Below are positions 21,137 to 31,013 of a DNA stretch of 43,187 nt, in pieces. The notes under the pieces are model-generated. The model ran no database searches, had not been told where the DNA came from, and saw only the letters and a program-made list of their open reading frames with translations. This stretch comes from Candidatus Daviesbacteria bacterium (GTDB lineage Bacteria > Patescibacteriota > Microgenomatia > Daviesbacterales > UBA10151): assembly GCA_016187025.1 (NCBI GenBank), contig JACPKM010000001.1, positions 1 to 43,187 on the forward strand, given 5' to 3'. Within the stretch, counting starts at the first letter, position 1; the number at the start of each line of letters is the position of its first letter. The position numbers and the translations under genes are program-made.

Positions 21137-21686
21137 CAAATTTGTTAACTTTTAAGTGGAAGTTTGTAATGGAAATATTGCAGGATTTTATCTTTCAATA
21201 AATCATTTAGTATAACAGCACTTTTAGCTGAAATATAAATCTGCAATCCATCTTTCTGCGTTCTAATACTTGAGTATTCTTGAACGCACTTTTTAACTTT
21301 CCGTCAAAGTTCTAGGTCATTTCTGCCTAGATCTCTACATCGCTGCAAAGTTCAGACTATATCATGATCCAATTTTCATTGGATCCCAACGTATAGTCGT
21401 TGAGGATTCATCGACTTTTCGATGTTTCCTGCTGATTGACTGCACCGAATACATTTTTAGTTGAGATTTTGATATTAATTCAGTATTACCCGAATCTTAC
21501 CCAAATGTCAATCCTTCGATTTCTCTCAGGATCTCTGCTTCGTTTCTCAGGTCGAAGTATCAACTAGTATCGGATTCTCAGTTGTTCCAGCATATAGTTG
21601 GTTTAATTTATTACGCGGTCACTCATTGCAAGTTACCTCACAATGCCCCCAAAAGATTCGAACAGAGTGTAAGAATCATCTACTTA
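21137..21686 (-). other. group I intron at 23S L2262 (550 nt), no long ORF
   Basis: Exon junction GGTCCCCT|CCAAAAAAGTAACGG. GGGGG guide for CCCCU. Core CAATCAGCAGGAAAC, ATCCTCAACGACTATA, GATATAGTCTGAAC. Terminal G. Confidence 0.9.
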
Positions 21687-21836
21687 AGGGGACCGCCCCA
21701 GTCAAACTGCCCGCCAGACCTTGTCCCAAGTCCTGTTTTTATAAGGATCTTGGTTAGACCTAAGTTCAAAAAAGAGAGGTGTTTCATTGTCGCCAAAGCT
21801 CCCTCCTACACTACACAATTTTAAACTTAAATCAAG

Positions 21837-21874
<38 letters not shown>

Positions 21875-21994
21875 AAGCATGGGAAGGCCGCATCTTCACA
21901 GCCATTGCAATTTCGCCGGGTCTATCCTCAAGACAGTCACTAAGTCGTTCTACCTTTCGTGCGGGTCTGAACTCACCAGACAAGGAATTTCGCT

Positions 21995-22649
21995 TATTTT
22001 CGTTATCACTAGGCTCCTTAACCTAGCTCCTATATGTCGCCACATAGATCGAACCATATCTTTCCATCAGATGACGGATTCTGCGTATGGTCTCTGAGGA
22101 TTCTTAAGATTTCTTATTTTCTCTAAACCTTCTGGTGTAAGATGAATATTTTTTAATTTCATCTTTACTACTTTACAAAAAACATTAAAATCGTTTTTCT
22201 TGTAAGTAATAAGTTGATTTGCCTTAAAGAAAGGAATTATTTTTTCAGATAAATCTTTTGTAGATCGAACACAATAGCGGTAAATATTTTCTTTATGGTT
22301 ATCATATCGTCTATTTACATAGATCGCTCCGCATCCAAAAAAGTCTTTGATTACTTGTAAAGAATCTAGACTCTTTTGCCCTTGCGTAACCACAAATTCA
22401 GGTAATACCTGAAACCCGCTTTTTGTTGTTCTATTTCTAAAAATAGATATCGAAAAGCATCCTTCTCCATCAACAAAACCAACTATCCAGTTTGAAATCT
22501 TAAGTCTTTCCTGCTGATCGTCTGCACTAGGTGCTTTATGACTTGGCATAACTATGTGTAGTTAATACCATAGTAGCACTAGATTCTCAGATTTTCCAGC
22601 ATATAGCAGAATTTTAAAACACATTGGCACTTCCTAAGGCAGCGATATT
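21995..22649 (-). other. group I intron at 23S L1931 (655 nt)
   Basis: Exon junction CCTATGGT|AGCGAAATT. Guide GCCTTAG for CUAUGGU. Core GATCAGCAGGAAA, CCTCAGAGACCATACGC, AAAGATATGGTTC. Confidence 0.9.
22067..22549 (-). CDS. single-motif LAGLIDADG homing endonuclease (L1931 intron)
   Basis: WIVGFVDGEGCFSISIFRN...GFQVLPEFVVTQGQKSLDSLQVIKDFFGCG; 160 aa; wholly inside the intron. Confidence 0.92.
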   Translation of the reverse strand: MPSHKAPSADDQQERLKISNWIVGFVDGEGCFSISIFRNRTTKSGFQVLPEFVVTQGQKSLDSLQVIKDFFGCGAIYVNRRYDNHKENIYRYCVRSTKDLSEKIIPFFKANQLITYKKNDFNVFCKVVKMKLKNIHLTPEGLEKIRNLKNPQRPYAESVI

Positions 22650-24177
22650 ACCATAGGACCCTTATAGTTAAGGCCGCCGTTCACCAGGACTTATACCACA
22701 TCCTCATCTAAATCTTGCGACTTAAAGTCAAATGCAGAATTAATCTACTGGCACTGGGCAGGTGTCAACCCCTATACATCTTCTTTCGAATTAGCAGGGA
22801 TCTGTGTTTTTGTTAAACAGTCGCTCAGTGTCGTTTGCTGCGGGCCGGGCTTGCGCCTGGCCAGGACATCTCGAAAACTTACGTCCAGCTGTTTTGCCGA
22901 GTTCCTTAAGGATAGTTCTCCCGATCGCCTTTGTATACTCAACTCGCCCACCTGTGTCGGTTTAGGTACGGCTGAAACTATTCTCCTTCACGAGTCTTTT
23001 CTCGGAAACAGAAAGTGATTGACTTACGCTATCATAGCTTGTATTTTGGACCATGTACCAAAAGCGCGCAAGCGCGCATGGTACGTGGTTGTAGAAGCGG
23101 ATTTTCCTACCTCCACTAACTTGCTATTTAGACCAAGATATACTTGATTCAATTCTTCCCACTTCGTTCACCCTTAAAGGCTTCCGATATTGCGCTCCTT
23201 GCGGAGCATACATCGAAACTTGTCAGAATAACCTCAATACAGGAATTTTAACCTGTTGTCCATCGACTACGCCATTTGGCCTCATCTTAGGGCCGATTAA
23301 CTCCACGCCGATTAACGTTGCATGGAAAACCTTGGGCTTTCGGCGCTCCAATTTCTCATTGGAGTCTCGCTACTCATACCGGCATTCTCACTTCCAAACA
23401 CTCCACCAAACCTTACAATTTAGCTTCATAGTATTTGGAACGCTCCCCTACCACGCCACATTCATGTAACTGAACGTGGCATCCAAAGCTTCGGTAGTAA
23501 GTTTTAGCCCCGGTAAATTGTCGGCGCGAAAATCCATATTAGACCAGTGAGCTGTTACGCTATCTTTAAAAGGTGGCTGCTTCTAAGCCAACTTCCTGGC
23601 TGTCTAAGGATTCTCACATCCTTTTACACTTAACTTACATTTAGGGACCTTAGCTGTTGATCTGGGATGTTTCCCTCGAGCCCGCTCCGCTTAGCCGGAT
23701 CGGACTGACTCCTCAAGAATAGTCAAAGTATTCGGAGTTTGGTTGAACCTACGGTCTTGCGACCATAGAATCCATCCAGTGCTCTACCCCTTTGACACTA
23801 CCTTGAAGGCTATACCTCAATATATTTCGGGGAGAACCAGCTATCTCCGAGTTCGTTAGGCATATCACCCCTAACCACACTTCATCCCAAGCAATTGATC
23901 TTGCAACGGGTTCGGGCCTCCATCCCGCTTTCGCGGGACTTCACCCTGAGCATGGTTAGCTCACTCGGTTTCGGGTCTACCACAATCACCTATCGCGCAC
24001 TTCGCGCTCGCTTTCACTACGCCTACCTAAGAAATACTTAGTTAGACTTGATGATTGGGATAACTCACCGGTTCATTCTTCAATAGGCACGCGGTCAGGA
24101 CGTACCAGATGGTACATCCCTCCCACTGCTTGTCAGCATACGGTTTCAGGTACTATTTCACTGAGCGTTTCGCTCTT

Positions 24178-24217
<40 letters not shown>

Positions 24218-24928
24218 CGAAAGTATATTTAGCCTTAGGAGATTGGTCCTCCTAGATTCACTCAGGATTACACGTGTCCTGAGTTACTTGGGAAATCACC
24301 CGCGGTAGTTCGGATTTCGCTTACGGGGCTATCACCCTCTTTGGCAAATCTTTCCATATCTTTCTTCTATCCTTGCTACTCACTACTGGTGTCCCGCATA
24401 TCCAATTCCTTGCGGAACTGGTTTAGGCTGTTCCCATTTCGCTCGCCGCTACTTAGGGAATCGCTAATTGCTTTCTTTTCCTGCGCCTACTTAGATGTTT
24501 CAGTTCAGCGCGTACCCTTCTTTTACCTATGAATTCAGTAAAAGATCTGTCATAAAGACAGGAGTTATCTCATTCGGAGATCTCTGGATCACAGCTTCTT
24601 GGCAGCTCCCCAGAGCTTATCGCAACCATGTACGTCCTTCATCGGTACTTTCGACCTAGGCATCCACCGTATGCATTAATGTTGAGTAATTTTTGGCATC
24701 AAATTAGCAAAGCTTTAAAAGCCTCGCTGTTAAAAATTTGACCTTCCATTTTTTCCGTATTCACATTTCAAAGTGCAAATTGTTTTTGGGCGATCCTGGA
24801 CCGCCACCATCTGTTATTTAGTCTTTCTGCCAGATCGCCCATCACGAACATTAGCTCGGAATGGACTTTTTGGTAGTTTGTCTAAATATCAGACAACGGT
24901 TGTCCAAAAATGTCCAAGTGTTTATGGG

Positions 24929-25000
24929 TGGACCGACGGGGATTCGAACCCCGGACCCCCTCATTGCAAATGAGGTGCTCTACCACTGAGCCATCGGCCC
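24929..25000 (-). tRNA. tRNA-Ala(TGC), immediately upstream of 23S
   Basis: GGGCCGA...TCGGTCC with G3:U70; anticodon stem CCTCA/TGAGG with loop TTTGCAA. Confidence 0.95.
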
Positions 25001-25148
25001 TAATCCACTATCGAGTCCAAAACCAAAATATTAAATTGTAAAAAAGTGAGGGATGCAACGTCTCTCAATCTCTGGTTCCTCCAGAGATGAAGGACCAGAA
25101 TTTAGTTTGTGGCGTTGTTTCTCAGCATATTTTCAAACACTGTAGGAA

Positions 25149-25178
25149 AGTTTACCAAATTTTTAACCTTTTTGTCAA
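25149..25178 (-). promoter_or_regulatory. candidate promoter of the tRNA-Ala-23S-5S unit
   Basis: Minus strand TTGACA-N18-TAAACT between gap and tRNA-Ala. Confidence 0.5.
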
Positions 25179-25205
25179 ATACTTACAAAGTAAAGAAGGA
25201 GCAGA

Positions 25206-26222
25206 TCAAGACCCTATCTTAATCACCTGTTCAATTAGGCGGTTACTATAACCCCATTCATTGTCATACCAGGCAAAAATCTTTAGCAAGTCCCCATCCA
25301 CCATCTGAGTCAAAGGCAGATCAATCACCGAAGACTCGCTTCTGCCAATAATATCAGAAGAAACCAAAGGCTCTTCACTCCAAGCCACGATTCCTCGCCA
25401 ACGCTCGTCATCGCAAGCTTCCTTTATGGCTTGATTTACTTCCTCAACTGTAGTTTTTTTCTTTAAAACCAAAGTAATATCAGATATTGATCCAGTAATC
25501 ACAGGTACCCTTAAAGCACGTCCGTCAAATAAGCCTTTAAGTTGTGGGATAACCTCCGTTGTAGCAACAGCAGCGCCTGTGGTGGTGGGAATAATGTTTA
25601 CATAAGCTGCTCTGGCACGTCTTAAGTCCTTGGCCTTTCCTCCCGGAGGCGGACCGTCTACCAGGTTTTGTTCAGCGGTGACCCCATGAACTGTGGTCAT
25701 AACAGCCTTCACAACACCAAATTTTTGATCAATGATTGCCACAACCGGAGCAATACAGTTGGTGGTACATGAGGCATTATTAACAAGCCGTTCATCTCTA
25801 TAGTCTCTATCATTTACCCCAATTACAAAAGTTTCAACTCCTCCTCCTTTTGCAGGAGCTGATAAAACCACTTTTTTGGCACCAGCAGCCAGGTGCTGCT
25901 TCATCCCCTCTTCATCTGTAAACCGACCAGTTGATTCAATAACAACATCTATATTTAGTTCCCCCCAGGGTAATTTGGTAGGTTCTTTTTCAGTCAAAAC
26001 TGGGTATTTTTTATTATCTACAATGATATTTTTGTCATCAAAAGAAACCTCTTTACTCCAGATTCCATAAGCAGAATCATATTTTAGAAGATGAGCGAGA
26101 ACTTCCGGGGATGTTAGATCATTTAAAGCAACTATTTCCAAAGCATCAGTATGCTTTTCCAAAGCCACCTTAAAAGCATTCCTCCCAATCCTGCCAAAAC
26201 CATTAATGGCAACCTTAAGCAT
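25206..26222 (-). CDS. gap: glyceraldehyde-3-phosphate dehydrogenase, type I
   Basis: AINGFGRIGRNAFK, NNASCTTNCIAPV, WYDNEWGYSNRL. Confidence 0.97.
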   Translation of the reverse strand: MLKVAINGFGRIGRNAFKVALEKHTDALEIVALNDLTSPEVLAHLLKYDSAYGIWSKEVSFDDKNIIVDNKKYPVLTEKEPTKLPWGELNIDVVIESTGRFTDEEGMKQHLAAGAKKVVLSAPAKGGGVETFVIGVNDRDYRDERLVNNASCTTNCIAPVVAIIDQKFGVVKAVMTTVHGVTAEQNLVDGPPPGGKAKDLRRARAAYVNIIPTTTGAAVATTEVIPQLKGLFDGRALRVPVITGSISDITLVLKKKTTVEEVNQAIKEACDDERWRGIVAWSEEPLVSSDIIGRSESSVIDLPLTQMVDGDLLKIFAWYDNEWGYSNRLIEQVIKIGS

Positions 26223-26643
26223 GATTTAATACCTCCGCAGGCTCTTTTCGTTTCATGTTCAATTTATCAAAATCTTTATCATAAGAAATAATGGTCCATT
26301 CTTTCTCGTAAAGCGGCCTAATTGAAGCCAAAACAGCATCGATATACTTTATATTATAATCTTCGTAAAGCGATAGTGCTAAAACAGGATTAAAACTATC
26401 AATTAACCTTAAACCCCGAAGATTAATGATACTTCTTAAGGCTTTGACAACATCAGTTTTGGAAAATCCATAATATGCGGAAAGAGTCCAGGCTATCTCA
26501 GCCAGGACTAGATTTGATGTAACTCCCTTAATTTTATTAAGTTTGATTGCTGCCAGCGTCTGGCAACAATCTTCAAATATTTTTTCGTCCTCTTTAACAA
26601 GTGTACGAAGAAAAATATCAGTATCTATAAAATATTTAACCAT
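26215..26643 (-). CDS. PIN-domain toxin (VapC-like)
   Basis: YFIDTDIFLRTLVKEDEKIFEDC...VLAEIAWTL...IKYIDAVLASI...IISYDKDFDKL; overlaps partner ORFs at both ends. Confidence 0.85.
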   Translation of the reverse strand: MVKYFIDTDIFLRTLVKEDEKIFEDCCQTLAAIKLNKIKGVTSNLVLAEIAWTLSAYYGFSKTDVVKALRSIINLRGLRLIDSFNPVLALSLYEDYNIKYIDAVLASIRPLYEKEWTIISYDKDFDKLNMKRKEPAEVLNHA

Positions 26644-26876
26644 TAAATTCTACTATAAGTTTTATCCATCAGGTGGCGGGCTTCCAGAACAGGCTTTTTC
26701 TTCTTTGGTTTAAACTGGCCGGCTATATCTAAAACATCGTAGGTTGGAGTCACTCTGATGGAGTTCCCCATTATCTCGATATAAACCTTGCTGTAGGTAG
26801 CAAGCCCTACTTTCTCTCTTAATTTTTTAGGGATAGTCACCTGGCCTTTTTGGGTAATGGAAGTAACAATTTGCAT
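26643..26876 (-). CDS. AbrB/SpoVT-type antitoxin (VapB-like)
   Basis: MQIVTSITQKGQVTIPKKLREKVGLATYSKVYIE. Confidence 0.88.
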   Translation of the reverse strand: MQIVTSITQKGQVTIPKKLREKVGLATYSKVYIEIMGNSIRVTPTYDVLDIAGQFKPKKKKPVLEARHLMDKTYSRI

Positions 26877-26915
26877 GATTTCCTTACGTTTTTTGAAAGA
26901 AAAGGAAAGATTTTC

Positions 26916-26961
26916 TTACTTTTATAAAAGTAATACTACTATATATTCCTTACTTTGTCAA
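26916..26961 (-). promoter_or_regulatory. TA promoter with overlapping 18-bp perfect palindromic operator
   Basis: TTGACA-N17-TAGTAT, and TTACTTTTATAAAAGTAA (26916-26933) overlapping the end of the -10 box. Confidence 0.75.
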
Positions 26962-26986
26962 TATTAATTAGATATGGAAATTGAAA

Positions 26987-28690
26987 TTATTGCTCAAAAC
27001 AGTAGAGAGCATAGTTGTTATTGCAACTAAAGAATGATTGTGGAAACAGGTTAATATCTACATTGGTCCAGTAATAATAAACTTGTGCATTCCCTGCTGC
27101 ACCTACAGCCAAATCATATTCGGTGGAAGCACTACTTGTCCAAGCTTGACAATGTGCTGCCTGCCCAGTCCCTTGTGGTACAGTTCCATTATAATTGGTA
27201 CCTGTCCATACGGCGCTGTAGTAATTTGTGCCTAACTCTGTAACTACAGGTAAACTTTGCAAAGAACCATCTACTAAATCATTCCAATTATTAGCAATAA
27301 TAGAGCCATTAAGCTGTTTATAAGATACTGTAGCATGGCTAAGTCGATTGCCGGCAGAAGTCTGGTTATCAGATAACCAAGCTTTCCATGTCCCACCTAA
27401 ATTAGCAGCAGTGGCCCTATCCTGACATTTTGCATCAGCTCCCGATAAACCTCCCAAATTACCAGTATATTTGGTACTTGTAACAAAAACTCTTTTAGAG
27501 TCGGTAGTAGGCGGGAGTGTAATTGGGCCTGAGACAGAAGTGGTTACAAGTTGGATAGTGGCCGGGTAAGGGTTGGCGTTTTGCAACCTTTCGTCTGAGG
27601 CTTTGAATCTGGCATATAAAGTTTTTGTGCCTGCTTTTGGATCTGAGAAAGTGTAGTCTGCAAAAGTAGCAGCAGACGATTTCTCTATCCCTACATTTTT
27701 AACATTAATAGTAAAGTTTGGATCTTCTGCTAAAGTAGCAGAAACTGTATATACAGGAGCTGGGGCGGGGGTTGGAGAAGGTGAAGGACTTGGTGTAGTT
27801 GTGCATGTTTTACCAAATTGGCTGGATAAACAGGTAAAATCCTGTAAATTTACAGTACCGTTACCATCAATATCTGCCCTGGCACAATTTGGTGCATCTG
27901 CCACTTTTTTATTAAAACATGCTCTTAAAGCTGAGAAGTCATAGATATTTACCAGTCCGTCTTTATCAACATCAGCACTGCAAGGCGTACAGGAACCAGT
28001 CACAACGGTTTTGGGTGTGGGAGACGGGCTAACGATTCCAGTAGAACCACAAGCTACCCTTACAGTCCATCCCGGATTATATCCTGAACAAGAAAGACCT
28101 AAATCTGTTGGTTTGTAAATAGTAGTTGGAGTACCATTTTTGGTATAGTTTGACCTGTATGGCTGTTGAGAGCCCCAATAACCTGCTTTGTTGGTACAGT
28201 CTAATTTATTGACTGTACAATTTAAACCAGAACATGAAGAAACAGATGCCCCTCCGCACTGCCTCCACCAGTAACCTTTAGCTGCATTATTTCCGCTTAC
28301 TGCCACAGCTTTGGCAAATCCTTTTTTCTGACACATCTGGTCGGCAGTTAAGCCTTGGGGGGTTGCACAACCAACCTGATAGTCTATATAAGTAAAATTA
28401 TTTGTCTGGGCATAAGCTTCGCTAACCAAAGAAACTTTTTTAGCTTGGACTGTAGGCCAATCGGGAGAAGAAAGTTTCACTCTAGCACTGGCTGAGGCAA
28501 TAGAGGTAACCTGATTTCCGCTGCCGTCAACAAACGAAACTGTTACTCCTGGTCCTGCTTTTGGTCTAAAAATAGCAGGATTTTTAATTAGAACCAGTCC
28601 TCCAACAAGCCCTGCAAGAAGAATAAAGATAATCAGTATATGGGCTATACCTTTTTGGTTTAAAGCGGACATTACATTAATTAAAGACAT
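26987..28690 (-). CDS. secreted protein with dockerin-like repeats and DUF1554/lectin-like C-terminal domain
   Basis: DVDKDGLVNIYDFSALRACF and DIDGNGTVNLQDFTCLSSQF (paired Ca-binding repeats); C-terminal KRVFVTSTKYTGNLGGLSGADAKCQDRATAANLGGTWKAWLSD. Confidence 0.75.
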   Translation of the reverse strand: MSLINVMSALNQKGIAHILIIFILLAGLVGGLVLIKNPAIFRPKAGPGVTVSFVDGSGNQVTSIASASARVKLSSPDWPTVQAKKVSLVSEAYAQTNNFTYIDYQVGCATPQGLTADQMCQKKGFAKAVAVSGNNAAKGYWWRQCGGASVSSCSGLNCTVNKLDCTNKAGYWGSQQPYRSNYTKNGTPTTIYKPTDLGLSCSGYNPGWTVRVACGSTGIVSPSPTPKTVVTGSCTPCSADVDKDGLVNIYDFSALRACFNKKVADAPNCARADIDGNGTVNLQDFTCLSSQFGKTCTTTPSPSPSPTPAPAPVYTVSATLAEDPNFTINVKNVGIEKSSAATFADYTFSDPKAGTKTLYARFKASDERLQNANPYPATIQLVTTSVSGPITLPPTTDSKRVFVTSTKYTGNLGGLSGADAKCQDRATAANLGGTWKAWLSDNQTSAGNRLSHATVSYKQLNGSIIANNWNDLVDGSLQSLPVVTELGTNYYSAVWTGTNYNGTVPQGTGQAAHCQAWTSSASTEYDLAVGAAGNAQVYYYWTNVDINLFPQSFFSCNNNYALYCFEQ

Positions 28691-28706
28691 AAATCAGATA
28701 ATCTTG

Positions 28707-29930
28707 TCAAGTACTGTTTTGATCAATAAGTCCCACCAGTAACCAAAAATAGACTAAATGGACTATTGACTGAATCTGAAACTGTGTCCAAACCAAATAT
28801 ATAATCAAACTAACCAGGAAATAGTCTTTTTTGGTTCTTTTAAGAAGAAGGACTACTAAAATCAGCCAGGATACAAGTCCAGATAATCCAGAAAATAATA
28901 CTAAATCAAGGATGTAGTTATGTGCTCTATCAATATTTAAGTTCTTTAGGCTTATTAAAACTGGATTGATTTTTAAGTTCTCCTCAAAAATCTGATGTTT
29001 ATTTTGCTGAAAATAGGTTGACAAAGAAAGGGAAATATTTTCCAGTCCATATCCTGTTAATGGTTTTTGTAAAATCACTTGGACCAGACTTGGCCAAAGG
29101 TATACTCTCTTTTCCACCCCAATAGTCACTAAATCCGGATCATTGCTCCTTAGAGGATTTAAAATTTCTTTTTCAATTAATTTAGGAGAAAGTATTATAA
29201 AAAGCAGTACAAATAGTGAAATCAAGGCTAAGATATTAAGCTTCCGCACAGTTAACTTTAATACCCACAGTAAAAGAATAATAAACACTCCCAATATCGC
29301 TGCTCTTGACTGGCTTAGGAAAATTGCAAAAACTGCAAAAATTATATTTAAAATTCCAACTATTTTGTATTTTTCTTGCTTGGCCAATATATAGGAAAAA
29401 GGTAGGCTTAAAAGGATAAACCCAGAATACAAATTTGGCTGGCCAAAAGTAGATATTACTCTTCCTGCATATGTCATAATTTGCCGATCTAAAAACTCCA
29501 GCTGAACCCATTGCCAAATGGCAACTAAAGAAACTATTAAAGAGGAGAGTGCCAGCACCAAACCCCATTTTATATTAGGTATCTTAGTAAAGGAAACTAA
29601 AAGGTAAAAAAGGTAAAGGTATAAATATAAAATAAGTCCCTGAAAATAAGGGTACTCTCCAAGAAAGCTTCTTGTAAAATCTATTCCGCCAATCGAGGTT
29701 AAAAATAGGATAGTTACAAAAGATAAAGCACTTTTGTTCAAATCTGTCCATTTAATTTGATTTTTAGAAGGGTTTTGAAAGTATAGGTAAACCCAACAAA
29801 ATGCGGCTAAGGAGAGTAAAACTACAAAAAATAACACTTTGATTTGTTCATACCCATAGTTTAAATGCGCAGGAAGAAGTGGAATTAAAAAAACGGTAAA
29901 GATAAGTATGAGCTCAATTAATGCTTTCAT
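28707..29930 (-). CDS. O-antigen ligase/polymerase (Wzy/WaaL-like)
   Basis: Multi-pass protein with STFGQPNLYSGFILLSLPF, SQSRAAILGVF and DRAHNYILDLVLFSGLSGL. Confidence 0.85.
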   Translation of the reverse strand: MKALIELILIFTVFLIPLLPAHLNYGYEQIKVLFFVVLLSLAAFCWVYLYFQNPSKNQIKWTDLNKSALSFVTILFLTSIGGIDFTRSFLGEYPYFQGLILYLYLYLFYLLVSFTKIPNIKWGLVLALSSLIVSLVAIWQWVQLEFLDRQIMTYAGRVISTFGQPNLYSGFILLSLPFSYILAKQEKYKIVGILNIIFAVFAIFLSQSRAAILGVFIILLLWVLKLTVRKLNILALISLFVLLFIILSPKLIEKEILNPLRSNDPDLVTIGVEKRVYLWPSLVQVILQKPLTGYGLENISLSLSTYFQQNKHQIFEENLKINPVLISLKNLNIDRAHNYILDLVLFSGLSGLVSWLILVVLLLKRTKKDYFLVSLIIYLVWTQFQIQSIVHLVYFWLLVGLIDQNST

Positions 29931-30948
29931 CTAGAGCTGCGATAGTAGGTAGCGTTCCCTCTGATAGTAGTCTTAGCATCGCCCCTCCTCCTGTTGAAAC
30001 AAAAGCATTTTGTTGAAACTTACTTAACAGATTTAACTTATTTAAAGCTGCAATAGTATCCCCTCCTCCAACAATAATATCTGCACTGGATTGCAAAATT
30101 GCCTCTGCAATTTCTTTGGTACCCAAGATAGTGTTTTCTTCTTCATATTTTCCTAAAGGTCCAGCCCAGATAATTTGAGCAGCGTTTTTAATAAGCTCTG
30201 CAAAGCTTTCTGTTGCCTCAGTAGAAATATCCAAACCATTATCAATCATTTTGGCAACCATGACATTTTTTGATACCTCTATTTGCCCAGCCCTTATTTC
30301 TTGCGGAAGCTTACCTCCAACCAGAACTGCATCTGCTGTCTGAGAAAAAAGATTTAACACTCCGAGCTTATCTTCCAGTTTGGCTCCGCCAAGAATAACC
30401 AGCAAAGGCTTTTTTGGAGTATTTCTCACTTGTAAAAGCTTCTCTACCTCTTTGGCAAAATGCAAACCTGCTGCCCTTCGGGAACGAAGCCGTCCCTCAG
30501 GGTCTAGAACATCGGTAAAAAGTGTGGGTAAAAGGGTGGTAGAAACAGCGCTGTTGTGAGCAGCAAATGCTTCATTAACATAAAAATCAGCTTGACTTGC
30601 CAGTTCTTTAGCGTATTCTTGACTGCCTTCATTTTCTCTTTTATCAAACCTGGTGTTTTCTAACATCACAAAGGAAGAATCTTCTTCAAAACTTAAACTG
30701 TTAAAGTGGTTTTTCCTAAACCATTCATGCACAGGTTTAAGGCTAAAATTTGGATCAGCTCCTGATGGCCTACCTAAATGACCAATTAAAATTAGCCTTG
30801 AGGCATTTTGATGTATTAAAGTAATCGTAGGAATTCCGGCTCTAAGCCGAAAATCCTCCTCAACTTTCCCATCTTTAATAGGTACGTCTAAATCTAAACG
30901 TAATAAAACTTTCTTTCCTTTAACTACGTCTGGTGTTACAACTTGCAT
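29914..30948 (-). CDS. pgk: divergent, short phosphoglycerate kinase
   Basis: VLLRLDLDVPI, LIGHLGRP, LENTRF, GGAKLEDKLGVL, IWAGPLGKYE, GGGDTIAAL, STGGGAMLRLLSEGTLP; 344 aa. Confidence 0.9.
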   Translation of the reverse strand: MQVVTPDVVKGKKVLLRLDLDVPIKDGKVEEDFRLRAGIPTITLIHQNASRLILIGHLGRPSGADPNFSLKPVHEWFRKNHFNSLSFEEDSSFVMLENTRFDKRENEGSQEYAKELASQADFYVNEAFAAHNSAVSTTLLPTLFTDVLDPEGRLRSRRAAGLHFAKEVEKLLQVRNTPKKPLLVILGGAKLEDKLGVLNLFSQTADAVLVGGKLPQEIRAGQIEVSKNVMVAKMIDNGLDISTEATESFAELIKNAAQIIWAGPLGKYEEENTILGTKEIAEAILQSSADIIVGGGDTIAALNKLNLLSKFQQNAFVSTGGGAMLRLLSEGTLPTIAALDESIN

Positions 30949-31013
30949 TTTTGATATCTTTACTAGCTATAATAGCATACTCTTTTTGATTACTATGCTA
31001 TCATTTAGCCACA

